Shown: positions 1 to 8,600 of the stretch, piece by piece
Position numbering within the stretch: the stretch's first letter is position 1
How the letters are laid out: every line of letters begins with the position of its first letter
Assembly (NCBI GenBank): GCA_025353525.1
Contig: JANXOO010000819.1
Span: 1 to 10,115 of the forward strand
Source: Schlesneria sp.
GTDB lineage: Bacteria > Planctomycetota > Planctomycetia > Planctomycetales > Planctomycetaceae
Length of the DNA stretch: 10,115 nt
Direction: 5' to 3'
Position numbers and translations under genes: made by a program
Notes under the pieces: model-generated
What the model was told of the DNA's origin: nothing
Seen by the model: the letters and a program-made list of their open reading frames with translations, nothing else
Databases searched by the model: none

Positions 1-732
1 ATAGCATTCGAATGTATCAATTGATGCAATCCCTCGTTCTTTTCCGATTGCCGTTGCCGCCAACCGTACTGAACCCGGCAGTGGAAACCGGGCCAATCCG
101 TGAACGGGCCCCACGGCGCTTCCATCGAATAATTCGAGTGGATACGAATAGTCCCTGTCGTCGTAATTCACGGTTTTGGAGATCAGGCAGGCCCCCGCAC
201 AGACTCCCAGACATCGGCCACCGTTCTGTACGAAATGCTCGATCGATTTTAATCGGTCGATGCCAAGTGCTGACCACTGTAAAGGTGCCCAGCCACCGGG
301 CAGCACAATTGCATCCAGTTCAGCAAGTGTTTTCCCGTCAATCAGGGAGCGGTCCAGTACGCGGCAATTCACTTTTTCGGTTTCCAGAGAGTCGACGATC
401 GATCTCGCACCGGCATGCCAGACGCCAGCGTCGGCAAAAACGCCAATACGAGCAGCATTCGCGAGGCCGGAACTTCGATTCCGATTCAGTTCTTGCTCGC
501 GCGACAAAACCCAGCGCAAGTTGCGTTCGAGATTGATTCTGTCGATTTCGGTCAGGTTGCCTTCGGCAACATCGGTGGAATTCTGGCCGTTTGCAGTGGC
601 GCACAACGTGAACGCCACCATGACGAAGAATCCGAGCAACGAACCTGCGGACGATACGAACCGGGATACCGGAACGGAATTCCTTATTGAAGCAGATCGC
701 TTGGCCGTCACCGATTTGTTCATTGATTTCAC
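1..732 (-). CDS. Exported BPL_N-domain (class-I glutamine amidotransferase-like) protein, C-terminus cut by window edge
   Basis: The frame is open from a GTG at 732 to base 1, giving 244 codons with no stop, so the C-terminus lies outside the window. Residues 1-24 are basic and Ser-rich, about 26-46 are hydrophobic, and the run ends in ATA-NG, a plausible signal peptidase I site after residue 47. From about residue 95 the protein reads as an alpha/beta amidotransferase-like fold: IGVFADAG, then an LPGGW loop (144-148), then the nucleophile-elbow motif GVCAGA with Cys178. This arrangement fits the family named after the N-terminal domain of eukaryotic biotin-protein ligase (BPL_N). Such proteins resemble class-I glutamine amidotransferases, and the substrate of the bacterial exported versions is not known to me. 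The GTG start is preferred over an ATG nine bases downstream (723) because AGGGGA lies 7 nt before it; both keep the signal peptide. It is divergent from the kinase gene. Family call fairly sure, function unknown. Confidence 0.8.
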   Translation of the reverse strand, partial: MKSMNKSVTAKRSASIRNSVPVSRFVSSAGSLLGFFVMVAFTLCATANGQNSTDVAEGNLTEIDRINLERNLRWVLSREQELNRNRSSGLANAARIGVFADAGVWHAGARSIVDSLETEKVNCRVLDRSLIDGKTLAELDAIVLPGGWAPLQWSALGIDRLKSIEHFVQNGGRCLGVCAGACLISKTVNYDDRDYSYPLELFDGSAVGPVHGLARFPLPGSVRLAATAIGKERGIASIDTFECY

Positions 733-739
733 AGTTGAT

Positions 740-745
740 TCCCCT
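740..745 (-). promoter_or_regulatory. Ribosome-binding site of the BPL_N-domain gene
   Basis: On the minus strand the bases read AGGGGA, 7 nt before a GTG codon at 732. The in-frame ATG at 723 would be 16 nt away, so this site favours the GTG start. Confidence 0.55.
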
Positions 746-977
746 GCGCCAAACAAACATATGTGGCCAGGAACTCCTTGGTGCGACCTTCCCTGCATCC
801 CGTTACAAGAGCGAAACTTTGAATTCGAGGGGCAGTGCGACCACCCGAGCTCGATCTCGCCGCTCGGGACAACAAACAGTTCCATGTCAATCGGTTTGAG
901 AAGACAAGACATCGCCCTGGCCCTCAAAAACAAAGTTATCCCGGATCGATTGCGTGCGGAGTGGTATGTCAATGCGA

Positions 978-991
978 TATGCTAAAGCATA
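978..991. repeat. Short perfect inverted repeat upstream of the kinase start
   Basis: TATGCT-AA-AGCATA has two perfect 6-bp arms and a 2-bp centre, and its end is 27 bp before the kinase ATG. The left arm also loosely resembles a -10 hexamer. A dyad in this position could be an operator for a dimeric regulator, but one copy of 6-bp arms can arise by chance. No second copy was noticed. Confidence 0.35.
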
Positions 992-1018
992 ACCTGCGGA
1001 CAGTTGATCGGGGAACGT

Positions 1019-3238
1019 ATGACACAACAGAATGTTGCGAGTGATGAAAGCGGATTGAGTGCGACTCTTAGTCAGGATGCGGACTCGATCCGCAATTCGC
1101 TTGACATGAGCAGCCTGGTGAGCGAAGCGCCGTCCGTCGTGCCGGGGTATCGCATTTTGAAGCCGATCGGCGAAGGAAAGTATGGTTCGGTCTGGCTCGC
1201 TCGTGAGCAGAATACCGGCAAAAATGTTGCCATCAAATTCTACACACATCGCCGCGGCGTCGACTGGTCGCTTCTGGGTCGTGAAGTCGAAAAACTGGCC
1301 GTGCTGTACACATCGAGAAATATCGTCGGCCTGCTTGCTGTCGGATGGGACAACGATCCCCCTTACTACGTTATGGAATACCTGGAAAACGGTTCGCTGG
1401 CGGCCCGATTGGCCGCCGGACCGCTCGCGACAACAGATGCCGTGCGAATCGCAACTCGCGTTTGCCAGGCACTTGTCCACGCTCATGGAAGCGGCATTCT
1501 GCACTGCGATCTGAAGCCCGCAAATATTCTGCTTGACCAGGATTTCGAGCCTCGACTGTGCGATTTCGGGCAGTCGCGACTGGCGGACGAACACAGCCAT
1601 TCGCTCGGAACCCTCTTCTTTATGGCCCCTGAACAGGCCGATTTGAAGGCGGTCCCCGACGCTCGCTGGGACGTTTATGCGCTCGGAGCATTGATCTACA
1701 ATATGCTGACCGGAGTTCCTCCGTTCCGGTCGGAAGAAAACGAACGACGTCTGAGTGACATCGGGTCGCTCGAAGACCGACTGTCTTTTTATCGGCACAT
1801 TGTCCGAGCCGGTCCGAAACCGGCACAGCACCGCCGAGTGGCCGGGGTCGACCAGCATCTGGTGGAAATCGTCGATCGATGTCTGGCGGCCGATCCCGCC
1901 AGGCGGTTTCCGAACGCGCAAGCGGTGCTCGACAAGTTGTTGGGACGAGAACGATTTCGGGCAAGACGACCACTGATTTTATTGGGGCTGATTCTTCCCG
2001 TTTTGCTGCTGATTTGCATCGTGCCTCTAGCGGTTGAAGCGATGAATGATGCGGTCGGAACGACGCAAGACAACGTTTTGCGCCGGGCTCTTGAAAGCGA
2101 TGTGTTAAGCGTCAATTTGTTGGCGGACAGCATCAATCGCGAACTGGAAGACCGCCGGCACGAACTGGAAATGCTGGCGGGAGATCTCAGGTTACGCGAA
2201 GAAGTCAAATCACTGGCATCCGAGCCAATTGCAGATCGCGAATTGCTGTGGCAGCATCTGGATCGAATCAAACGCGAAAACGAAGAACGCATCAGTTCGT
2301 TGACGCGAGTCTCTGACGCCAGCTGGTTTCTGCTCGATTCCAAAGGATTTCAGCGTTGGCGGTCACCGGCAGAGACAACGCTGCTCGATACGAACCTGGC
2401 ATGGCGCGACTTCTTTCACGGACAGGGAACCGACTATCCGGTCGATCGCGTCCCTGATGATGTCCATGCAATCCGCAGCTGCCGGATTTCGATTCCCTAC
2501 AAGTCGTCGGTGAACGAACTTTATGTCGTGGCTTTGTCTGTGCCGATTTTCGATCACAAGGAAGGGGAAGAAGTGATCGGTGTTTTGTGCAGAACGGTAA
2601 CGCTGGGAAATCTGATCAAGGACTACCAGAGTGCCTGGCAGAAAAAAGAGGCCGACGGCGTGAACCGGCAGTTGGCAATTATCGACGGCAGCGAAAGGAG
2701 TGGCAAACACAGTTGGCAACTGCTGGCGCATAGCTGGATGGACGATTCCAAACTCGAAAAATTTCCGCTCGAAGATTTCAGAAAACTGAAACTCGAGGGG
2801 ATTGTCGATCCCGAAGTGATCCGCGATCTGGAACATTTAATGGAACAGGCCAAACTCGGAAAAGCGGCCGAAGTCCCCGACGGCGAATTTGACCGAACGA
2901 TGCATTACATCGATCCCGTCCGCCAGTTCGAGCCGGTGACATACGGCGGGGAATGGCTGGCGGCGTTCAGTCCGGTCGGTTCAACGAAATGGATTGCCGT
3001 TGTTCAGGAACGCAAGGACGCCGCACTATTGCCTGTAGAACAACTGCAAAACCGCATGCTGACCTCCGCCAAAGGAGGCGTTCTCGTCGTCTTTGCACTG
3101 GTGGCAGGATCGTGGTGGTTAATCGTCGCACTGCTCAACGAACCAGCTCCGCGTTGGCTGAGGTTCTGGCAAAGCCGCTCAGCCGCCCAGGGAGCAGCCA
3201 CCGTCTCGCTAACCGGCAAAGGAGCAGAAAGTGGCTAA
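1019..3238 (+). CDS. Transmembrane Ser/Thr protein kinase with Cache-like extracytoplasmic sensor domain
   Basis: A 739-residue protein expected to phosphorylate Ser/Thr residues of cytoplasmic targets in response to an extracytoplasmic signal. The Hanks-type kinase domain spans about 43-307. It has a Gly loop GEGKYGSV from Gly51, the VAIK lysine Lys73, an alpha-C glutamate in GREVEKL, a catalytic loop HCDLKPAN with Asp164, DFG with Asp182, and APE ending at Glu205, so all catalytic residues are present. Cys replaces Arg in the HRD motif, making it a non-RD kinase. A membrane helix (about 318-340) leads to a roughly 345-residue outer region. Its start is helical, and the later part (a DSKGF turn, a RDFF segment, SIPY, then LSVPIFDH and IGVLCR) resembles dCache sensor domains. 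A second helix (about 686-706) and a short tail close the protein. The ATG at 1019 is chosen over an in-frame TTG at 1004 because GGGGAA ends 3 nt before it and the TTG has no such site. The downstream gene is convergent, so it is probably monocistronic. The Cache assignment is by pattern only. Confidence 0.9.
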   Translation: MTQQNVASDESGLSATLSQDADSIRNSLDMSSLVSEAPSVVPGYRILKPIGEGKYGSVWLAREQNTGKNVAIKFYTHRRGVDWSLLGREVEKLAVLYTSRNIVGLLAVGWDNDPPYYVMEYLENGSLAARLAAGPLATTDAVRIATRVCQALVHAHGSGILHCDLKPANILLDQDFEPRLCDFGQSRLADEHSHSLGTLFFMAPEQADLKAVPDARWDVYALGALIYNMLTGVPPFRSEENERRLSDIGSLEDRLSFYRHIVRAGPKPAQHRRVAGVDQHLVEIVDRCLAADPARRFPNAQAVLDKLLGRERFRARRPLILLGLILPVLLLICIVPLAVEAMNDAVGTTQDNVLRRALESDVLSVNLLADSINRELEDRRHELEMLAGDLRLREEVKSLASEPIADRELLWQHLDRIKRENEERISSLTRVSDASWFLLDSKGFQRWRSPAETTLLDTNLAWRDFFHGQGTDYPVDRVPDDVHAIRSCRISIPYKSSVNELYVVALSVPIFDHKEGEEVIGVLCRTVTLGNLIKDYQSAWQKKEADGVNRQLAIIDGSERSGKHSWQLLAHSWMDDSKLEKFPLEDFRKLKLEGIVDPEVIRDLEHLMEQAKLGKAAEVPDGEFDRTMHYIDPVRQFEPVTYGGEWLAAFSPVGSTKWIAVVQERKDAALLPVEQLQNRMLTSAKGGVLVVFALVAGSWWLIVALLNEPAPRWLRFWQSRSAAQGAATVSLTGKGAESG

Positions 3239-3284
3239 CGCAGGGATCGAAAATGATCGCATCGAAACTTTTGACGAGGTGATC

Positions 3285-3298
3285 GCTCGACGGCGAGC
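3285..3298. terminator. Weak hairpin between convergent genes, possible terminator
   Basis: GCTCG-ACGG-CGAGC forms a 5-bp GC-rich stem with a 4-nt loop in the 64-bp gap between the convergent kinase and greA stops. No T-tract follows on either strand, so it is not a standard intrinsic terminator. Position is the main argument for it. Confidence 0.25.
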
Positions 3299-3302
3299 CG
3301 TG

Positions 3303-3782
3303 TTATGTTTCTTCGATTAAGGTGATTTCGAAATGAGTCACTCCCCGGGGTGCCTGGAAATCAACATGATCGCCGACTTTTTTGTTCATCAGCGCGGTTG
3401 CGAGTGGTGATGCCGTCAGAATCTTCATGACATCGCTTGAATAGTCTTCTTCACCAGGTCCGACGAATTCGTACTGTTCGATCGAATTGTCGCTCAGATC
3501 TTTCACAGTGACTCGCGTTCCGAACGTCACGACCCCTTTGGGCAGGCTTGATTTATCGACGATAAAGCAGTCTGCGAGAGTCGACCTGAGCGAATTGATG
3601 CGGGCCTGGAGCATCCCCTGTGCTTCACGTTGGCCGTGGTATTCGGCATTTTCGCGCAGGTCCCCTTCCGCGCGCGCGTCGGCGATCGCTTGTGCAATCT
3701 TCGGCATCTCATCCTGTTCGAGTTGCCGAAGTTCCTCTTTCTTCTTGTCGTAGCCTTCACGAGAAATCGGCTGCAGTTCCAT
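3303..3782 (-). CDS. greA: Transcription elongation factor GreA
   Basis: A 159-residue protein, close to the 158 of Escherichia coli GreA. It binds stalled, backtracked RNA polymerase and stimulates cleavage of the RNA 3' end so that elongation resumes. Residues 1-75 form the N-terminal coiled coil, with the tip motif EGDLRENAEYH. Counted from the chosen start, its acidic pair falls at Asp41 and Glu44, the positions of the catalytic tip acids in the family. Residues from about 84 form the C-terminal FKBP-like domain, with TASPLATAL and KKVGDHVDF close to the family pattern. The ATG at 3782 is chosen because TGAGGA lies 8 nt upstream; an ATG at 3788 would leave only 2 nt. A longer frame reaching 3842 would overlap the upstream oxidoreductase and adds no family sequence. 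The gene lies 41 bp after the oxidoreductase stop on the same strand, so co-transcription is likely. Confidence 0.95.
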   Translation of the reverse strand: MELQPISREGYDKKKEELRQLEQDEMPKIAQAIADARAEGDLRENAEYHGQREAQGMLQARINSLRSTLADCFIVDKSSLPKGVVTFGTRVTVKDLSDNSIEQYEFVGPGEEDYSSDVMKILTASPLATALMNKKVGDHVDFQAPRGVTHFEITLIEET

Positions 3783-3790
3783 CGTCATTT

Positions 3791-3796
3791 TCCTCA
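3791..3796 (-). promoter_or_regulatory. Ribosome-binding site of greA
   Basis: TGAGGA on the minus strand ends 8 nt before the ATG at 3782 and only 2 nt before the ATG at 3788. This decides for the shorter protein, in agreement with the position of the GreA tip acids. Confidence 0.7.
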
Positions 3797-3823
3797 ATTT
3801 TGTCGGGCGAACCCCCGTCGTCG

Positions 3824-4960
3824 TCAGGCGACTTCGGTCCAATGGCCGGATTTCGCACTCGTCAGAACCGCGTCACAAATCTTTTGCGTTTCCAGCGCGT
3901 CGCGGAATGTCGGGCCGATCGACACCCCCTTGTCGACTCCTTCAAGGAAATCGGCGACGTGATGCACGAAACTGTGCTCATAACCAATCTGCAATCCAGG
4001 GACCCACCAGTGACTCATGTAAGGGTGATCGCCGTCAGTGACGTGGATCGAACGCCAGCCGCGCAGGTTGCTTTCGTCCTTGTGATCGAACCATTGCAGG
4101 CGGTGCAAGTCGTGCAAATCCCACTTGATTGAAGCATGTTCGCCATTGATTTCAAATGTATAAAGGGCTTTGTGTCCTCGTGCGTACCGGGTCGATTCGA
4201 AAAGTCCCAGCGAGCCGTTTCCGAAACGGCAGAGGAACGCACAGGCGTCGTCGATACCGACTTTTTCCACTTTCCCCGTCAGATTGTGCTTGCGTTCCTT
4301 GATGAAGGTTTCGGTCATGGCGGTCACGTTTTTGACATTGCCGTTCAACCAGACTGCAGTATCGATGCAATGTGCCAGCAAATCGCCGGTCACTCCGCTT
4401 CCTGCTGCGGCTGCGTCAAGTCGCCACAGGGCCGCTCCACCCTGCGGCAGGTCCGCCGAGATCGTCCAGTCTTGCAAAAAATTTGCCCGATAATGAAAGA
4501 TCCGACCGAGCTTACCGGAATCGATCAGTTGTTTCGCAAAAGTCACGGCGGGCACCCTGCGATAGTTGTACCAGACCGTGTTCAGCACTTTGGCCTGCTC
4601 GACTGCCTGACACATGGCCTCGCCCTCGGCGGCATGCATGGCGAGCGGCTTTTCACACAGGATCATCTTTCCGTTCGCCGCTGCGGCAATCGCGATGTCA
4701 TGATGCAGGTTATTCGGCGTGCAAATGTCGATCGCATCGATATCTTTTCGCTCGACAAGTTTGCGCCAATCGGTTTCGACAGATTCGTAACCCCAGCGGT
4801 CAGCAAAGGCCTTGACTTTCTCACCATCGCGGGCGCAAACCGCCTTCAGAACGGGTTGATGTTCGGTATCAAAAAAATGGCTGACCTTGCGGTACGCGTT
4901 GGAGTGCGTCCGACCCATAAATCCGTATCCGACCATCCCGATCTTCAAAGGCGTTGCCAT
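3824..4960 (-). CDS. Gfo/Idh/MocA-family NAD(P)-dependent oxidoreductase
   Basis: A 378-residue protein of usual family length. Members oxidise or reduce hydroxyl groups of sugars, inositols and related compounds with NAD(P). The N-terminal Rossmann domain opens with [11 protein letters not shown] (dinucleotide loop, 11-16). It continues to [10 protein letters not shown] (77-86), typical of the end of the nucleotide fold, and CEKPLA with the family lysine Lys104. The C-terminal beta-sheet domain begins around 125 and carries the catalytic-type pattern [11 protein letters not shown], with Asp193, His197 and Asp200. No signal peptide is visible, so it is expected in the cytoplasm, although some planctomycete relatives carry a Tat leader. 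The start ATG at 4960 has AGGGAG 9 nt upstream. It is the first gene of a probable two-gene unit with greA. The substrate cannot be read from the sequence; inositol- or sugar-dehydrogenase roles are possible. Confidence 0.92.
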   Translation of the reverse strand: MATPLKIGMVGYGFMGRTHSNAYRKVSHFFDTEHQPVLKAVCARDGEKVKAFADRWGYESVETDWRKLVERKDIDAIDICTPNNLHHDIAIAAAANGKMILCEKPLAMHAAEGEAMCQAVEQAKVLNTVWYNYRRVPAVTFAKQLIDSGKLGRIFHYRANFLQDWTISADLPQGGAALWRLDAAAAGSGVTGDLLAHCIDTAVWLNGNVKNVTAMTETFIKERKHNLTGKVEKVGIDDACAFLCRFGNGSLGLFESTRYARGHKALYTFEINGEHASIKWDLHDLHRLQWFDHKDESNLRGWRSIHVTDGDHPYMSHWWVPGLQIGYEHSFVHHVADFLEGVDKGVSIGPTFRDALETQKICDAVLTSAKSGHWTEVA

Positions 4961-5388
4961 GCTGGTTTGCTCCCTGTGTCAATGTTGTCCATCGTCAATG
5001 CGTGTTTCGGGTCGTGCAAGCCGATGCTGCGCATTGCACGGATGCCGAATCCTTTGCCCGCTGCCGTATTCAACCTTTACGGCGACAAATTCCGACAAAT
5101 GGCGGATGGCACGGCGGGCGTGCATCATACGCGCTGATCGCGGCGACCTGCAAACCGTCGAGACTTTTTCTCGCGAATGGACTTTCGGTTTCCGGGCGAA
5201 AACACTGCCTGGCAAGCGTCATTCAACGCTGCGTGACAAACGCGGTTTTTGTGAAATCGCCGGAAACCAGCCGCCTCCATTCATCTCGCGCAATGCCTGA
5301 TTGATGCAATCGATCTCCCGTTCCGAGGCCAATGGCGGCGTGATAACTCCGAAATTCGACCGTTTTGAAGTCCCCCGGAGCAGTTTCG

Positions 5389-5403
5389 CGGCAGGCTCTG
5401 CCG
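5389..5403. repeat. Perfect short inverted repeat in the intergenic region
   Basis: CGGCAG-GCT-CTGCCG has 6-bp GC-rich arms and a 3-nt loop, about 290 bp before the secretin-like gene start and 430 bp before the oxidoreductase start. No T-run follows, so it does not look like an intrinsic terminator. It may be an operator, an RNA hairpin or chance. Confidence 0.3.
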
Positions 5404-5462
5404 AAGTCGCACGAATTCAGCCGGATTCCGGAATGACCTCAGGAAATTGCAATTGAATCATA

Positions 5463-5492
5463 TTGACCCCATTCCGCCGTATGGACTATCAA
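5463..5492 (+). promoter_or_regulatory. Candidate sigma-70-like promoter for the secretin-like gene
   Basis: TTGACC (5463-5468, five of six matches to TTGACA) and TATCAA (5487-5492, four of six to TATAAT) are separated by 18 bp. If used, it would give a leader of roughly 190 nt. TTGACCCC recurs at 5535-5542, but without a -10 partner there. Weak evidence. Confidence 0.25.
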
Positions 5493-5674
5493 TTGCCCGC
5501 ATCTCCATTTATCCCGTCAATCGACATTTTGATTTTGACCCCTCAAACGCGATTTCGTGCCGCATTGGCCGAAATCCACCAATCCATTTACGCCATGCAA
5601 ACGGCCGGGTCGCATTTTGCCCACGGCTCGACAGTTGTTGGAAAAGTACGACGCGCCTCGTCAATGCCAGACAC

Positions 5675-5682
5675 GGAGGAGG
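5675..5682 (+). promoter_or_regulatory. Strong ribosome-binding site selecting a TTG start
   Basis: GGAGGAGG ends 8 nt before the TTG at 5691. In-frame ATG codons exist at 5664, 5595 and 5481, but none has a purine-rich site at a proper distance. The ATG at 5664 would also place an acidic stretch (PDTEEED) directly before the hydrophobic anchor, which is unfavourable for export. Confidence 0.7.
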
Positions 5683-5690
5683 AAGATATC

Positions 5691-8600
5691 TTGGGTAGGA
5701 TCATCGGACTGATCGGTTGCAGCATACTGGTCATCACAGCATTGCGATTGACCAATCTTCAGCATGTGGACACCACGACCCTTAAGGGGAGCGAGGTTCG
5801 CCCGGGTGCGAAAGCCAAACTGACACCACGCGACAACTACAAACGCGGCAAGGAAATGTTCCTTCGCGGAAAGTATCTTCAATCGCTGCCGCTTCTCGAA
5901 GAGGCAACGATGTCGTCGATAGGGCTGACATCGAGCGAACGTCGACAGGCAGACGATTACCTGAATCTGGCTCGCGCCAAAGTTCAGACGGTCGCTGAAA
6001 ACGACGACCGGCTGATTTCAGGACGACGCAAGTCGGTTGTCCGCGGCCAATCGGGTGGCTGGGACGATCCGACACTTGTTGCCGATGAAACTCCTGCCGA
6101 AGACGTGCGGGAACGCGTCGGGCAATTGATGAACCAGTCCAGGCAAGCGCTTAAGAACGGCAAGCGGGCCGATGCCATCCGATATGCTCAATTGGCAAGG
6201 AATCTGGCGAAGGAAAGCAAGCTGAAATTCGCAAAGAACGAAGTCTCGCCAGGTGAATTCCTCGCGAAATTGACCTCTGCGAAATCGGAAGCACCGGATA
6301 GTTGGGCCGACGGCAACGATAAATCGGCATCCGATGTGACACAGGCGGTTGCCAATTCTGCGACACGATCAGCAGTGAAGCAGGTCTCTGCAGTCGACGG
6401 GCCAGACGCATTTTCCGGAATGCCCGTAACGGCTGCAAAAGTCACGAATGCGACGAAACCTGCCGCGACGAATCGACGTTCACATTCGTCCAAAGAACGA
6501 GCAACGACGTTGTTGGCACAGGCTCGTGATGATATCCGGGCTGGACGGTATGACGAAGCAAAACGCAAGGCGCTCGAAGCCGATCAGCTTGATGCCTCTT
6601 ATGACATGCTCAATGACGACACTCCTGATCTGGTACTGGCCGTCATCGATCGGCAGTTGAAGTCGACAACAATCGCTCGCAACTCAGGCTCCAAATCCGT
6701 CAATCAGGCGGCAGTACGCATCCGAACCGGATCGGGTGCCGAAACGGGTCTCGAACAAACGTCGTCGTCGGAAGAAACAGCAGATGCTCTAAAGCAACGT
6801 GCCTTGAAGCTGCTCGGCCAGGCTCGTGCCGACATGAAATCAGGCGACCTCGATTCCGCACAGTCCAAAGCCGAGCAGGCTCAGGACCTGAACGTTTCGT
6901 ATTCGCTGTTTGATGATCTTCCGGACAACATTCTGAACGACATTTCCGATCGCCGAAAGAGCGGAACTATTGCCAGTAACGGGAGCAAAGCGGCCAGTGA
7001 TTCTGACGCCGGATCCCAGGAAAAGATGCGTCAGGCCAAGTCGATGCTGGCGAAAGCGAAACGTGCATTGAAAGAAGGCCGCATTGACGATGCTCGTGAT
7101 CTGACGAACAAGGTCACCAGAATGAAGCTGGCATTCGGACTTTTCGATGAAAATCCCGAAACGCTGCTCTCTGAAATTGATCGGGTCGCAAAAGGCAGGA
7201 AGGGAAATTCGACATCTGAAGGTGCCGAAGCAGACGGTATTGTGAAACAGACGGAAGCCCTTGCGCTGCTGAGCGACGCACGAAAGTTGATGAAGGAAGG
7301 TCGACCTCAGGAAGCCCGACTGAAAGTTCTGCAAGTCGAAGAAATGGATGTTGCGCTTCCCGCAACGGCCGACAGCCCTGATCTGGTCCTTGCTGATCTG
7401 AACAAGTCGTTGGGAAACGCGAATATGGCGGCCCGAAAGGGACGAGTGTCAACAGATGTCAACACGGCGAACGCTGTGGAAGCGGATAGTGATAATTCGT
7501 TTTCTCCTCGCGGCAATCGCGAAAACAAGCTTGTCGGCGTTAGCGGGACTCAGGAAGTCGACGGCGATGATGTTCCTGCGATCGGACGAATGGGTCTTTC
7601 CGCCAGCGAACTTTACAGCCGCGGAATGGCAGAACTGAAAAAGGGAAAACGCGACGTTGCCTGGCAAGCGTTCAAGGCGGCACACGATTCGGGCGAGCGA
7701 CTCGATCCGGTTCGAACCCAGCGTATGAACGACTACTTGCGAGATCTGGCTCCGCGTGGAAATCGCAACGGAATTCGACTGGCGAACGGACAGGAAGAAT
7801 CTGTTGTCGAAGCCACTCCGCTCGATGTTGCCCAACAAGAACAGCTCGTAAAATTCGAACGAATTCGTTCCGAAGTGCTGAATTCGGTCTTCAAGGCTGA
7901 ACGACTAAAGGATACGGAACCCGAAAAAGCGCTCGAACTGATCGATCAGACAATGGCGAAAGTGGAGAGCGCCGAACTGTCGACCGAAGCGGCCGCTCCG
8001 CTGATGAAACAGCTCAACCGAACACGTTCGGTCATGCGAACAGAAATCGAGCAACAAGCCCCGAATATCGAGCTTCGAGCCGAGAACAAACGCGTCAAGG
8101 ATCAGATTGAAAAGGATATCAAGAACGCGGTACGCATCGATCAGGACATGGTCAAGCTGGTCGAAGAATACAACGATCTCTACAAGCAACAGAGATTTGC
8201 AGAAGCCGTTGTCGTCGCGAAGAAGGCAAAAGAACTGAATCCCAAAGATCCGACCGTCGTCATGATGGTCGAAAAGGGAAAGATTGCGCTTCAGAACAAC
8301 TTCAACGACACGCTGAAGTCGGACAAGGAAGGAGCCCGCTTGCGAACAAACAATGACCTCGAACGCGGACTGGTCCATGATCATACGGACAACAATCCGA
8401 TGACGTTCGACGGCAAGATCTGGGATAAGGCGAAAGGACGTAAGGACAGGTACGGCGCGGACAATCGCATTCGCAGCGAAGATGAAATCCAGATCGAGAA
8501 AAGCCTGCAAAAGAGAATCTCGCTCCATGAGGATAACGTCCCGCTCGTCGAAGTCATCCGTAAAATCAAGGCGGTTGCGGACATCAACATCTGGATCGAC

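Larger units (their letters stand above)
733..1018. other. Divergent intergenic region between the BPL_N-domain gene and the kinase gene
   Basis: About 286 bp separate the two divergent starts. I see no convincing gene here. Open frames crossing it are overlaps from neighbouring frames with no recognisable motif. It should carry the promoters of both genes, but I could not identify a clear -35/-10 pair. The one distinct structure is the inverted repeat at 978-991, close to the kinase start. Confidence 0.7.
4961..5690. other. Long divergent intergenic region with no convincing gene
   Basis: About 730 bp lie between the oxidoreductase start (minus) and the secretin-like gene start (plus). Several short open frames cross it on both strands, but none has a good ribosome-binding site, a recognisable motif or a protein-like composition. 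I see no tRNA-like or riboswitch-like fold. It contains the ribosome-binding site of the oxidoreductase (CTCCCT on the plus strand, 4970-4975), a hairpin at 5389-5403, a candidate promoter at 5463-5492, and two copies of TTGACCCC (5463-5470 and 5535-5542). The region just upstream of the secretin-like gene stays open in frame back to 5457, which leaves the start of that gene slightly uncertain. Confidence 0.6.

Noticed and set aside
21..31. TTGATGCAATC also seen near 5302 as a possible dispersed repeat
   Set aside because: An 11-base match is expected several times by chance in 10 kb, and the flanks do not match.
176..985. 269-residue open frame on the plus strand
   Set aside because: It is opposite the BPL_N-domain gene, which has a signal peptide, a PGGW loop and the Cys elbow in one continuous minus-strand frame.
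1004..1018. Upstream TTG start for the kinase
   Set aside because: No purine-rich site precedes it, while GGGGAA precedes the ATG at 1019. It adds only five residues.
887..1921. 344-residue open frame on the minus strand over the kinase gene
   Set aside because: It lies antisense to the kinase catalytic domain, whose motifs are all intact on the plus strand. It has no motif of its own.
4136..5137. 333-residue open frame on the plus strand over the oxidoreductase
   Set aside because: The minus strand encodes a complete Gfo/Idh/MocA protein with dinucleotide loop, EKP and Asp/His motifs; the plus frame is its shadow.
5447..5698. 83-residue plus-strand open frame before the secretin-like gene
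   Set aside because: It has no ribosome-binding site and no family-like sequence, and it overlaps the strong ribosome-binding site and start of the downstream gene in another frame.
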